Shown here piece after piece: positions 17,470-24,390 of a DNA stretch of 24,390 nt. Origin of the DNA: Chara braunii (Eukaryota > Streptophyta > Charophyceae > Charales > Characeae); contig BFEA01000100.1 in assembly GCA_003427395.1 (NCBI GenBank), positions 335,756-360,145 of the forward strand, in the 5' to 3' direction. The translations under genes and the position numbers were made by a program. The notes beneath the pieces are model-generated. The model did no database searches, was not told the DNA's origin, and saw only the letters and a list, made by a program, of their open reading frames with translations. Every line of letters starts with the position of its first letter. Within the stretch, counting starts at the first letter, position 1.

Positions 17470-17826
17470 GTCCCCGGACTTGAGGGTAATATCCTAAGAG
17501 TATGGTCCTCCAATCCCAAGGCCATGCCGCACCGGGAACAATATGTCGCCAAATCCTATCCCAGCTTCTCCATAATAACATTGACGCAGGACATTGGAGA
17601 AAGATGTGCTCAATAGTCTCCGCTCGCCTCACAAGGAAGCCTTGGAGACATTTGTGGCACCATGGCAACGCTTTCCCTTGTTGTTCCAAACGAGTGTGGT
17701 CTATCAGCCAGTCATTGGTTGGTAGACATCTGTGTTCTATTTGCCATTGGAGGGCCGAAATTTTGGCGGGTCTGCAACTATAGTGAGCAAACCAGCGGAT
17801 GGGTTTAAGCAAGCTGCGGTCTATGT
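17470..17826 (-). pseudogene. LINE zf-RVT segment, inverted 5' half of one insertion
   Basis: The minus-strand frame (from a TTG at 17812, with in-frame LINE-like codons NIDRSL upstream) matches the 3329-4132 copy: WQIEHRCLPTNDWLID, then zinc-binding C52-x2-C55, H69 and C74, and WPWDWRTILLG. LINE similarity stops near 17475, after which the frame reads through MITE sequence. The missing C-terminal part is on the opposite strand directly to the right. Confidence 0.85.
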
Positions 17827-17832
17827 TAAAAT

Positions 17833-18288
17833 ATGTTCAAATTGGGTAGGCGGAGCATCCTATGGACCATATGGTGGAAACGATGTATCCTTGAGATAGA
17901 GGGGGCGCGGGTAGAGGACGGAGAAGCTATGGAACAAGTACGGACATTGGTCCAACATGAAATTGCAACCCAATGGAAAGCAGTTAAAGACAAGTTTGAT
18001 CTGTCATATACCTGGGGGGACATAAACATAATTATCTCCTGTTTCAGCAAAGACTGGCTGGGAGGGGAAAGGGAGGGATGGGTGGCTGAGGTAAAATGGT
18101 CAGGGACTTGTCGGTCTGAAGAGGAACCACAGGAGGAACCCCGGGAGGAAATGGTAAGAGATTATCAGTTGACCTTTCATGACTGGACCAAGGTGGACCC
18201 CGGCGACCCACTACGACCAGCCCAGGACTTCGCAGACCCCTTCCCCCCCCACCGGTTGTCCTTGGTAGAAGCACTGTCATTGTCATGA
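17833..18288 (+). pseudogene. LINE C-terminal tail, sense 3' half of the same insertion
   Basis: The 151-codon frame begins MFKLGRRSILWTIWWKRC and continues through CFSKDWLGGEREGWVAEVKW and FHDWTKVDPGDPLRPAQDFA to a stop at about 18286-18288. It is collinear with residues from about 125 to the end of the 3329-4132 copy. There is no overlap with the inverted segment, and the two together account for the whole C-terminal region. A TAA at 17827-17829 precedes it. A CTG/TTC-rich tail follows instead of a clean poly(A). Confidence 0.85.
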
Positions 18289-18297
18289 GCTCAGCAG

Positions 18298-18485
18298 ACT
18301 CAGCAGACTCTACGCTGTCTGCTTTCTCTACCTCCTTGGCTCTCTCTGCTATCTGTTGTTTCCTGCTGTTTTTTTACTGCTGCTTCTGATACTACTCCTT
18401 CTCTAATCTCTTGGCTCTCTCTAACTCCTGCTGTTCTTCTGCTGTTCTGCTGTTCTTCTGCTGTTTTCTGCTGTTCTTCCGTATT
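18298..18485. repeat. Imperfect CTGCTGTT/TTCTGCTG repeat
   Basis: CTGCTGTTCTTCTGCTGTTC and variants recur through 18420-18480, with looser CTCTCTGCT words upstream. It lies directly 3' of the LINE tail and could be its degenerated 3' flank. Confidence 0.7.
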
Positions 18486-18584
18486 CATAATACTCGGAGT
18501 CATGTTCAACAGAGGTTCAGCAGTTGTCTCTTTTCTTGCTGACCACTTTTGCCCTGCAGGCAGTTGCAGGTAGTTGAATTGGCT

Positions 18585-18710
18585 GGTGGACGCTGGACCC
18601 GGTTCCCAGCAATGGCGTCGCGTTTTTATGATGTACGGTATGTCAATATGCTATCTAAGGGCCGCTGTTCCAGCAGGTGACGCTCCCCGCCAATAGACGG
18701 AGAGGAGCGT
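18585..18710 (+). mobile_element. Family S copy, two-module form
   Basis: Module 1 (GGACGCTGGACCCGGTTCCC, AGCAATGGCGTCGC) is joined by a 45-bp linker containing ATGATGTACGGTATGTCAAT and ATCTAAGGG to module 2 (CTGTTCCAGCAGGTGACGCT, CCAATAGACGGAG). The same two-module layout recurs at 18944-19098. A further GGGACGCTGAGCCCGATTCT piece lies at 18738-18760. Confidence 0.72.
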
Positions 18711-18943
18711 CTGGGGGTCGGGGCGCTTTTTTTCTTGGGACGCTGAGCCCGATTCTCAGCATAAAATCTCTCAGTATATGTTCAGCATATTGACACAATT
18801 GGCGCCCTGAGGTTAGTCGGTGGACGGCAGGGGTTAGGGGATGGAGGGTGACTCCACTGGTGCCACCCAGTGTTCCCCTCCAATACCCGACCCTGCTGCA
18901 GGTTAGATGTGGAAGAGTAGAATTGGATATGGGACCCTGGACC

Positions 18944-19067
18944 CGGTTTCCAGCACAAGGGCGTCACTTTCAATAATGCACTATGTTGTAAAGATGTATC
19001 TAAGGGAGGCTGGACCCGGTTTCCAGCAGGTGATGCCCCCCACCAAAAGATGGAGCGGCCCGCCAGG

Positions 19068-19098
<31 letters not shown>
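18944..19098 (+). mobile_element. Family S copy, two-module form with poly(A) tail
   Basis: CTGGACCCGGTTTCCAGCAC (18948 on), a linker with ATGCACTATGTTGTAAAGAT and ATCTAAGGGAGG, then CTGGACCCGGTTTCCAGCAG, GATGCCCCCCACCAAAAGAT and a 30-nt A run (19069-19098). The two CTGGACCCGGTTTCCAG blocks are identical, which suggests internal duplication in the family. Confidence 0.78.
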
Positions 19099-19100
<2 letters not shown>

Positions 19101-19313
19101 ATAGGGATGGTGTCGAGCTCAGAGTCTCTGTTCGGATGGCCTCGGTACAAAACAGTGAACTTGTCACCTTGGCCTCACTGACAGCGGTCGAAAGTCACTT
19201 GCTCTTCATCAACGCCCTCCGGACCTGTTGAGTTTTGGGCGGCTGCAGGCGGGCGTTCGAGAGTTGGGAACAGGAGCTGTTGAAAGGCCTTTTCTGACAA
19301 GAGTAGCACGCGA

Positions 19314-19342
19314 CACTGTCGAAAATCGGGTTTTCGACAGTG
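19314..19342. repeat. Perfect 12-bp hairpin
   Basis: CACTGTCGAAAA (19314-19325) pairs exactly with 19331-19342 across a TCGGG loop. TGTCGAAAA/TTTTCGACA words recur to 20126 and belong to the interior of the neighbouring MITEs. Confidence 0.85.
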
Positions 19343-19347
19343 GTATT

Positions 19348-19424
19348 TTCGACAGTGGTGTGGCGAGGCCCTAAGTTGAGAGTGGAGGGGTCGAGAGTAA
19401 CGGGCTCACCACACCACTGTCGAA
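19348..19424. repeat. Inverted repeat of 23-24 bp arms at a MITE-MITE junction
   Basis: The left arm (TTCGACAGTGGTGTGGCGAG, then GCCC; 19348-19371) pairs with 19402-19424 with one mismatch and one gap around a 30-bp loop. It appears to be the right end of one element facing the left end of the next. Confidence 0.8.
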
Positions 19425-19790
19425 TCGCTGAATCTCAACAGTTTGTGATAGCCACATAAACTTCCGAGAGGCAGACCAAGGAGTCAAGGACCTCCATTTA
19501 CCATGTGTCAGAATGAGTCGTTCAACATCTCTGTCGAAACAATCCTCTCCCGCCCGCCTGCAGCAACCACAGTTTCGAAAGTTCTTCCCTGAGCTTGTAA
19601 AAAAAAAGGCGAAACAGCACATTGGGAATCACTGTGGACTGAAGACACAATTTGTCACACATTAAAGACAGGCACGTCAACTCGAAAATCAGCTGTGTGG
19701 CGAGGGGGGGGCAACTGTCGAAACGGGGACTGTCGAAGAAAATCTGACAGCTGTTGAAAAATCCCCGTTTCGACTGTGTGTGGCGAGACC
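19400..19790. mobile_element. TA-flanked MITE 1 of the chain (about 390 bp)
   Basis: Left end CGGGCTCACCACACCACTGT, right end CGACTGTGTGTGGCGAGACC; the two are complementary over most of this length. TA follows at 19791-19792. No transposase; the interior is rich in TCGAAA words. The left boundary is the less certain one. Confidence 0.6.
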
Positions 19791-19792
19791 TA

Positions 19793-20151
19793 GGAGGCTC
19801 GCCACACAGTCTCAGACTGTCGAAAACCAGGTTTTCAAACTTTCGACAGGTGTCAGAATCATTATGGTTCTTTCGACAACCGCCCTCCAGCAATCGTTTC
19901 CACCAGCCTGCAGGTGACGGAAATTCGACAGTGGCCAGCCGACCTTTCGAAAATTGCGTTCGATTTTGCGTTGTCCAGGGACTGTGCCGTCAACTTCCGT
20001 GAAACCCGTCCGCCTGGCCATGACCAAAAACCTTGCCCCTCGACCGCCTGTGTGGCGAAGGGGGGGGGGAATCGTCGACCGCCCGACTGTCGAACATTTT
20101 CTGACACCTGTCGAAAATTTTCGACATTCGACAGCCTGTGTGGCGAGCTTC
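19793..20151. mobile_element. TA-flanked MITE 2 of the chain (about 359 bp)
   Basis: Left end GGAGGCTCGCCACACAG, right end CTGTGTGGCGAGCTTC. TA lies on both sides (19791-19792, 20152-20153). The interior contains the perfect 18-bp palindrome TGTCGAAAATTTTCGACA at 20109-20126. Confidence 0.65.
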
Positions 20152-20153
20152 TA

Positions 20154-20375
20154 AGGGCCTCTCCACACCGCAATCGAAAAGAAAAACGAACTAAGGCATC
20201 TTCCCAAAGAGAAGGGCAAGATGCTTCCGTTACTATGAACAGCAACAGATGCATCTTCCTGACGAGAAGGGCAAGATGCATCCGTTACAGCAACGGATGC
20301 ATGTTACCACTTTCTGCAAACGGATGCATGTTACCACTTTCTGCCGATTCAGTCTCTTTTGGTTGGCGAGGCCCT
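20154..20375. mobile_element. TA-flanked MITE 3 of the chain (222 bp) with GGATGCAT hairpins
   Basis: Left end AGGGCCTCTCCACACCG, right end GTTGGCGAGGCCCT; TA on both sides (20152-20153, 20376-20377). Interior: ATGCATCCGTT (20276-20286) pairs with 20292-20302, and the 27-bp block AACGGATGCATGTTACCACT... occurs twice (20292 and 20319). The interior hairpin and end type recur at 24161-24327, so both belong to one family. Confidence 0.7.
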
Positions 20376-20377
20376 TA

Positions 20378-20870
20378 GTGGAGCTACACTCGTTAGGCTA
20401 CCTGTTGTTCAAAAAAAAAAAAAAAAAGTGGAGCTACCCTCCGCTCCCCGTAGAATAGTGGTGCGAGGCCATTTGTCGAAAGGATACAAATATAGATGGC
20501 TGTCAGAATAAATTTGACAGCCTCCTTTCGGCAGTTTGCCCCCCTTTCGCCGCTTTCGGCACACAGCACTGTAGAATGGAAGAACTTGTGAATGCAAGAT
20601 GGAAAAAGACGAATGCGGTCGAAAGTCACTTTGAATGGAAAAGTGGTTTGCCCCCTGACGCAGGCTGACAGTACGACAAGCATTAGGCAAGGATCCCACA
20701 GCTTTGCGGATGGAAAAGTGGTTTGCCCATGAAAAGAGGGCAAGTCATTTTGGAAAGTCGGACAGTACTTTTTCCGGGACCCATCGCAGAGGGCCAAATG
20801 CGCTTGGAAAACCCTTTGGAAATCACTTGAGCCAATCGTTGCCTGTTTCCGTTGGCACTCTTCTGTTTTA

Positions 20871-20901
<31 letters not shown>

Positions 20902-21090
20902 TTTTGTGGCGCTCTTCATCTCTATTGGCTGCTGCCTTTTCTGAGACTTTTCCAGAAACAACATGCCCTCCCCCCTACCCTCTACAGTCGGCACAAAATT
21001 GCGGCGAGGAATCCTCCCGCGAGACTTTTCCAGGCCGCAGACTATGTGAAAACACAAATTGATGTTTTTCCAAGCCGCAATCTTCGGTCT
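20378..21090. other. Unassigned stretch with homopolymers
   Basis: A poly(A) at 20411-20427 and a poly(T) at 20881-20905. GGAAAAGTGGTTTGCCC occurs twice (about 20637 and 20711). Frames of 134-195 codons on both strands cross the homopolymers and show no domain. Confidence 0.4.
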
Positions 21091-21230
21091 GTGGGGTCCT
21101 GGAATAGGGTTTGCGGAAGAAATTTCACCTTTTCCAGGACATTTGCGGCAGGCTGTGGGGTCCTGGAAACAGCTTTGCGGCAAAGTTTTTCCTTTCCGCG
21201 GTCCTGTGGGCAGTGTGGGGTCCTTGCCTT
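21090..21230 (+). repeat. Tandem repeat, 60-64 bp unit, two and a half copies
   Basis: TGTGGGGTCCTGGAA begins at 21090 and 21154 and TGTGGGGTCCTTGCC at 21214. Each is followed by TTTGCGG and a TTTCC block. A more diverged unit may lie at 21020-21085. Confidence 0.8.
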
Positions 21231-21421
21231 AGTCCATCCCGACCTCATGCCCACTCACCAAATTTCGATGCAAAGTCGATGGCGCAGCTGAGGACTGTTG
21301 AAAGCATCGGAGTAGCAGTCTGGGTGGGGATTCAATCAACAACTTCCGAAAGGGGGTGTCGGGAAGCATTCTCTCTCTGACCCCCTGTCTCCAATTTCGA
21401 CAGGCTGTGTGGCCAAGAGAA

Positions 21422-21587
21422 AGGGCCTTGCCACATGGCAGCCAAAAAGAAACGAATCGAAACAAGTTTTTTTTTTTTTTTTTTTTTTTCGCGAGGGTTC
21501 GTGAGGGCCCAAGCTCATGTTTTCTTCGTTTTGTGTTGCATAGCCACAGGGGGCACACAAAAAGAAAACCAATGATTGAAAAATAAA

Positions 21588-21618
<31 letters not shown>

Positions 21619-21948
21619 TAATAATAACAACAACAAAAACCAGTACGAGAACGGAAAAAAACGAAAGAAAAGGAGTCTTGGAGCTCCCGACCGCCTTGGA
21701 TGCACTTGCCACACCCGCGAGATTTGGCGGGTAGTTCATGGGTCCTTGCGAGGACCCACGAAAATCGAGATGCTGAAGGTGGGCGGCAGCAACGTCCTCG
21801 CAAACTTCCATCTCCTCTTCTTTCTGACAAGCACCTGACACCTCACAAATTTTTTTTTTCACCGTTAAAACTCACACGACCGTGCGGCGGTGTAAAACCG
21901 AAAAGAACTTGTGAAATTGTTGGTTTCGTGTGCCGTGTGGCGAGGCCC
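21422..21948. mobile_element. GGGCCTCGCC-family MITE (about 527 bp)
   Basis: Left end AGGGCCTTGCCACATGGCA and right end TGCCGTGTGGCGAGGCCC are complementary with few mismatches. A related right end (GGCTGTGTGGCCAAG, to 21416) precedes it, and a further one (GGTGTGGCGACAGGCCC) follows at about 21978-21994, so the chained arrangement continues here. The interior holds a poly(T) and a microsatellite. Confidence 0.6.
21579..21637. repeat. (AAAT)n(AAT)n(AAC)n compound microsatellite
   Basis: Successive AAAT, AAT and AAC runs. The long frames across it on the minus strand are artefacts. Confidence 0.95.
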
Positions 21949-21994
21949 AATCTATCGAAAATCGTGTTTTCAACGGTGGTGTGGCGACAGGCCC

Positions 21995-22330
21995 TTCGGG
22001 TCTCGCTGCACTACTCTCCACACTTCAAATTCGGAGAGTTTTTCATGGCTGCAGTAACTATCCTATTCCACCATTCGAAAACCCTCGGATAGCTGTCTCC
22101 TTTGCAAAGCAGGGCCTAGTTGCACTACTCTCCATGGGTGGGGAGTGAAAAAAGAGAGCGAATCCTGTAGAACTGGAGGCCTGGTTCCACTTACTCACCA
22201 CTATATTTCTTCTACAAAAAGTTTAAAAAATTTGTCTGCGTGATCTCCACTTGTGAAGCCCTGCACTCTCCAGAAAGTTGTTTTGTGGAGAGGTCCTGGG
22301 ACCACCACCCTCCACAAACCGCCTTGCCGT
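21995..22330. other. Unassigned, with MITE-end-like words
   Basis: GGGTCTCGCTGCACTACTCT at 22000 resembles a left element end, and ACTCTCCA words recur. No coding domain is recognised. Confidence 0.4.
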
Positions 22331-22643
22331 GCACAGGCGGGGAAACCGAAAACACTCCCCACAACTTGTGTCGACGGTGTGGCGAGCAGTCTGACATATT
22401 TTTCATTCACCAACTTTGGCGAGTAACTTAGTAAGTGCAACTCGGGGCCTACTCGCCAAACTTGGCCTATGGAGAGATGGAGAGTCTGCACAGCGGGGAA
22501 CCGGAAACACTCGCCACAACTTGTGTCGCCCGTGTGGCGAGCAGTCTGACATATTTTTCATTCGCCAAGTTTGGCGAGTAACTTAGTAAGTGCAACCAGG
22601 GGCCTACTCGCCAAACTTGGCGTATGGAGAGATGGAGAGTCTC
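22331..22643. repeat. 157-bp tandem duplication containing an 18-bp-arm hairpin
   Basis: Unit 1 (22331-22487) and unit 2 (22488-22643) both start GCACAG and pass through GTGTGGCGAGCAGTCTGACA. In unit 2 CGCCAAGTTTGGCGAGTA (22563-22580) pairs perfectly with 22605-22622. Unit 1 has the same structure with two mismatches in the left arm, so the hairpin in unit 2 is better preserved. Confidence 0.85.
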
Positions 22644-23260
22644 AAGAGTAGTTCAAGCAGGCCCGCACTCTCCGCTGATGGAGAGCGCCCGGCCTACAAC
22701 GCTTGTTTTTCGGATGGACCTCCGCTCCGCCGGACTCTCCAAAATGTTCCCAATTTGGCCAACTCTCCCATTTTTCGGAGAGTGGAGGGGATTGCAGCGA
22801 GACCCTTTGTTTCGAGTAAGCACTGGGGGCCAAGCCCCACTTAGGCTGATTCTTCACTTCGGACCGTTGATCTTGCGAATCTACGGTCAGAAGTTGAGAT
22901 TTCGGGTAAGTGGGACTTGGCCCCGGTACCTGCCGTCCGAACTGTGGCCAGGTTGAAAATACTCCGCCAAGTCGTCTGTTTGGCATCGTATGACTCCTGC
23001 TCGTATCCTTTGTTTTTTTGTTTTGTATTTTGTTTTTCTTTTTGGTGTCATATCATCTCAACAAATCTCCTCCTGCCACGATATCCCCGCCAGACTTTAG
23101 TGGGAAACATAATTTTTTTTTCCCCCCTCCTCCCCCCCCCCACAAAAGACTGGCGAATCAACATTAAAGCGATAGCTCGATCTTTTGTGGCCTGTGGTAG
23201 TGTCTGTTAGGTTTATTTGTTCCCGTTTGTTTCACAAATAGCAAGACTCTAGATCGGAGC
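22644..23260. other. Unassigned stretch
   Basis: Frames of 84-114 codons overlap on both strands (22590-22986) without a domain. T-rich and C-rich runs lie at 23010-23145. Confidence 0.4.
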
Positions 23261-23261
23261 A

Positions 23262-23380
23262 TGGGACACTGGACCCGGTTTCCAGTTAGCCTCTCTGAGG
23301 CTTGGTTCTCCTTTCCGCGTTGAGATGTGGAGGGATTCCCGGCCTCCTTTTGCCTGTATAATGAAACTATGCTATTTCTC

Positions 23381-23416
<36 letters not shown>
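23262..23416 (+). mobile_element. Family S fragment followed by poly(A)
   Basis: GGGACACTGGACCCGGTTTCCAG (23263-23285) is the family start; the AGCAGGTGA module is missing. A 35-nt A run (23382-23416) closes the segment, as in other copies. Confidence 0.6.
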
Positions 23417-23418
<2 letters not shown>

Positions 23419-23448
23419 CTGGCGGGGTTACGTCCACGACTCGGATTA

Positions 23449-23568
23449 GGGCATACTCACATAAAGGACTGTCTTACTTATTCGGGATGGAATTACAGCC
23501 AGATACATCCAGCACCGGCCGTAAATGGGGTCAGAAACATTTAAGATATTGGTAGTGTGAGCACGCCC
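23449..23568. mobile_element. 120-bp MITE related to the 4241-4661 element
   Basis: Left end GGGCATACTCACA (23449-23461) and right end TGTGAGCACGCCC (23556-23568) match in 11 of 13 positions, and the left end is identical to that of the 421-bp element. Flanks are TTA on the left and TAA on the right, so the duplication is TA or a mutated TTA. Confidence 0.75.
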
Positions 23569-23780
23569 TAACTTTTCAGTTCACTGGGACACGCTGTCCG
23601 TGAGTGTGTGTGCGGCGGCGATGCGCGAAACGTCGTGGTTTAGGGCCTCGCTCCAATACTCTCCACATCCGCAAAAGACAAAAGAAACGACATTGACAAT
23701 GTATCTTTCCATGTTCTAGGAGAGGATTCGGTCACTTTTTTTTTTTTTCCCAGTCTCATTTGGGGCATTTCGAGAGTGGT
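23569..23780. other. Short unassigned stretch with a MITE left end
   Basis: TTTAGGGCCTCGCTCCAATA at 23640 resembles the left end seen at 6697. Nothing else is recognised. Confidence 0.4.
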
Positions 23781-23782
23781 TG

Positions 23783-23884
23783 TACCCCTTCCCATTTGAG
23801 CCCCCTAAAAAATCACAGCTTTATGCGAATTGAAAGTACACCGAAAAATGATAAAGGGCAATAAGTGTACCCCTTCCCATGTCC
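23783..23884 (+). repeat. Direct repeat TGTACCCCTTCCCAT
   Basis: The 15-mer is present at about 23782 and 23867, 85 bp apart, with different flanks. Confidence 0.8.
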
Positions 23885-23907
23885 CCGCCCGCGTTAGGGG
23901 TCGACTT

Positions 23908-23956
23908 GGGGGGGGGGGGGGGGGTTTCGCCCTCCCGGCTTTTTTTTTTTTTTTTT
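23908..23956. repeat. G17 run and T17 run
   Basis: A pure G tract is followed, 15 bases later, by a pure T tract. The G tract could form a quadruplex and is likely to be unreliable in sequencing. Confidence 0.9.
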
Positions 23957-24160
23957 CCCCCCAAACAGGCCCAGTGCCCAAGGCTTTACATCTAGTTCAT
24001 TCTAGTTCATTCACCCCCGGGACCCCCCGTTTCACCGGCAGCAATCCAGCAGGGGTCACCCAGCCGCGCAGCCCGTTAGGGCAGTAGCATGAGGGCGTGA
24101 ATTCGCGTGGGAGTTCATCGCCCCAACGTTGCAGAGTGAGGGAGAGGCTCCAGCAGACGA

Positions 24161-24327
24161 AGGGCTTCGCCGCACCAATGTAGAAACGAAAAATGCACGA
24201 GTGCATCTTCCCTAGAAAGCAGCAAGATGCATCCGTTGCTATTCATAGTAACGGATGCATCCGGTCACACCATGCGGAGAAACGCAGTCGTACTTCTCCC
24301 GTTTCGACAGCGGCATGGCGAAGCCCT
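24161..24327. mobile_element. 167-bp MITE with GGATGCAT hairpin
   Basis: Ends AGGGCTTCGCCGCACC and GGCATGGCGAAGCCCT are complementary at 13 of 16 positions. Inside, GATGCATCCGTTGCTA (24226-24241) pairs with 24246-24261 (one mismatch) around a 4-base loop. GCATCTTCCC, CAAGATGC and ATCCGTT are shared with the 20154-20375 element. No clear flanking duplication. Confidence 0.72.
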
Positions 24328-24366
24328 AAAGCCTATAGACTTTTAGATGATACAGTGCGAATTCCC

Positions 24367-24390
24367 TTTTTTTTTTTTTTTTTTTTTTTT
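24367..24390. repeat. Poly(T) tract at the window edge
   Basis: A T run of at least 24 nt reaches the end of the window and may continue. Confidence 0.95.

Noticed and set aside
19914-20378. 154-codon plus-strand frame across the MITE chain
   Set aside because: It crosses element junctions and hairpins; no domain; chance frame.
20704-21291. 195-codon plus-strand frame
   Set aside because: It contains a homopolymer-coded phenylalanine run and reads through a tandem repeat; nothing recognisable.

Overview
The window looks like repeat-dominated, non-coding nuclear DNA from a large eukaryotic genome. Pointers are: U6 snRNA-like fragments, LINE-type and chromovirus-type retrotransposon remains on both strands, long poly(A)/poly(T) tracts, many microsatellites, dozens of short inverted repeats and no bacterial gene organisation. 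A plant-lineage (streptophyte) source is plausible because of the chromovirus and LINE types and the organelle-like tRNA-Val(UAC) relic. I cannot name the organism with confidence. I found no intact cellular protein gene. Every convincing protein similarity belongs to a decayed retroelement, and most other open frames are low-complexity or antisense to those relics.

Layout. 1-3.3 kb: (CA)n and (TTC)n microsatellites, a foldback hairpin (701-829), a tRNA-like SINE head (minus strand, 922-999), a minisatellite and the first copy of a dispersed poly(A)-tailed repeat here called family S. 3.3-4.8 kb: a truncated LINE 3' coding end with a CCHC zinc-binding domain (minus), a 421-bp MITE with perfect 16-bp terminal inverted repeats and TTA duplications, and an organelle-type tRNA-Val relic. 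5.4-7.3 kb: an 88-nt poly(A), two tandem U6-derived fragments and a 174-bp MITE. 7.3-8.9 kb: nothing recognisable.

9.2-16.2 kb: a mirrored set of retroelement halves. A chromovirus integrase end plus chromodomain and a LINE C-terminal tail lie on the minus strand. To their right, on the plus strand, are a LINE mid-region and the protease, RT, RNase H and integrase of a Ty3/gypsy element, broken by many stops and frameshifts. 16.2-19.1 kb: AC-rich repeats, several family S copies and a LINE copy whose 5' part is inverted against its 3' part, the classic outcome of twin priming. 19.3-22.7 kb: MITE-like elements with a shared GGGCCTCGCCACAC-type end, three of them butted together with single TA dinucleotides between them, plus tandem and hairpin repeats. 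22.7-24.4 kb: another family S fragment, a short MITE, homopolymers and a hairpin element matching one at 20.2 kb.

The elements do not form a pathway. What the window records is a history of insertion, nesting, inversion and decay. Coordinates were counted by eye and may be off by a few bases, especially at element edges.
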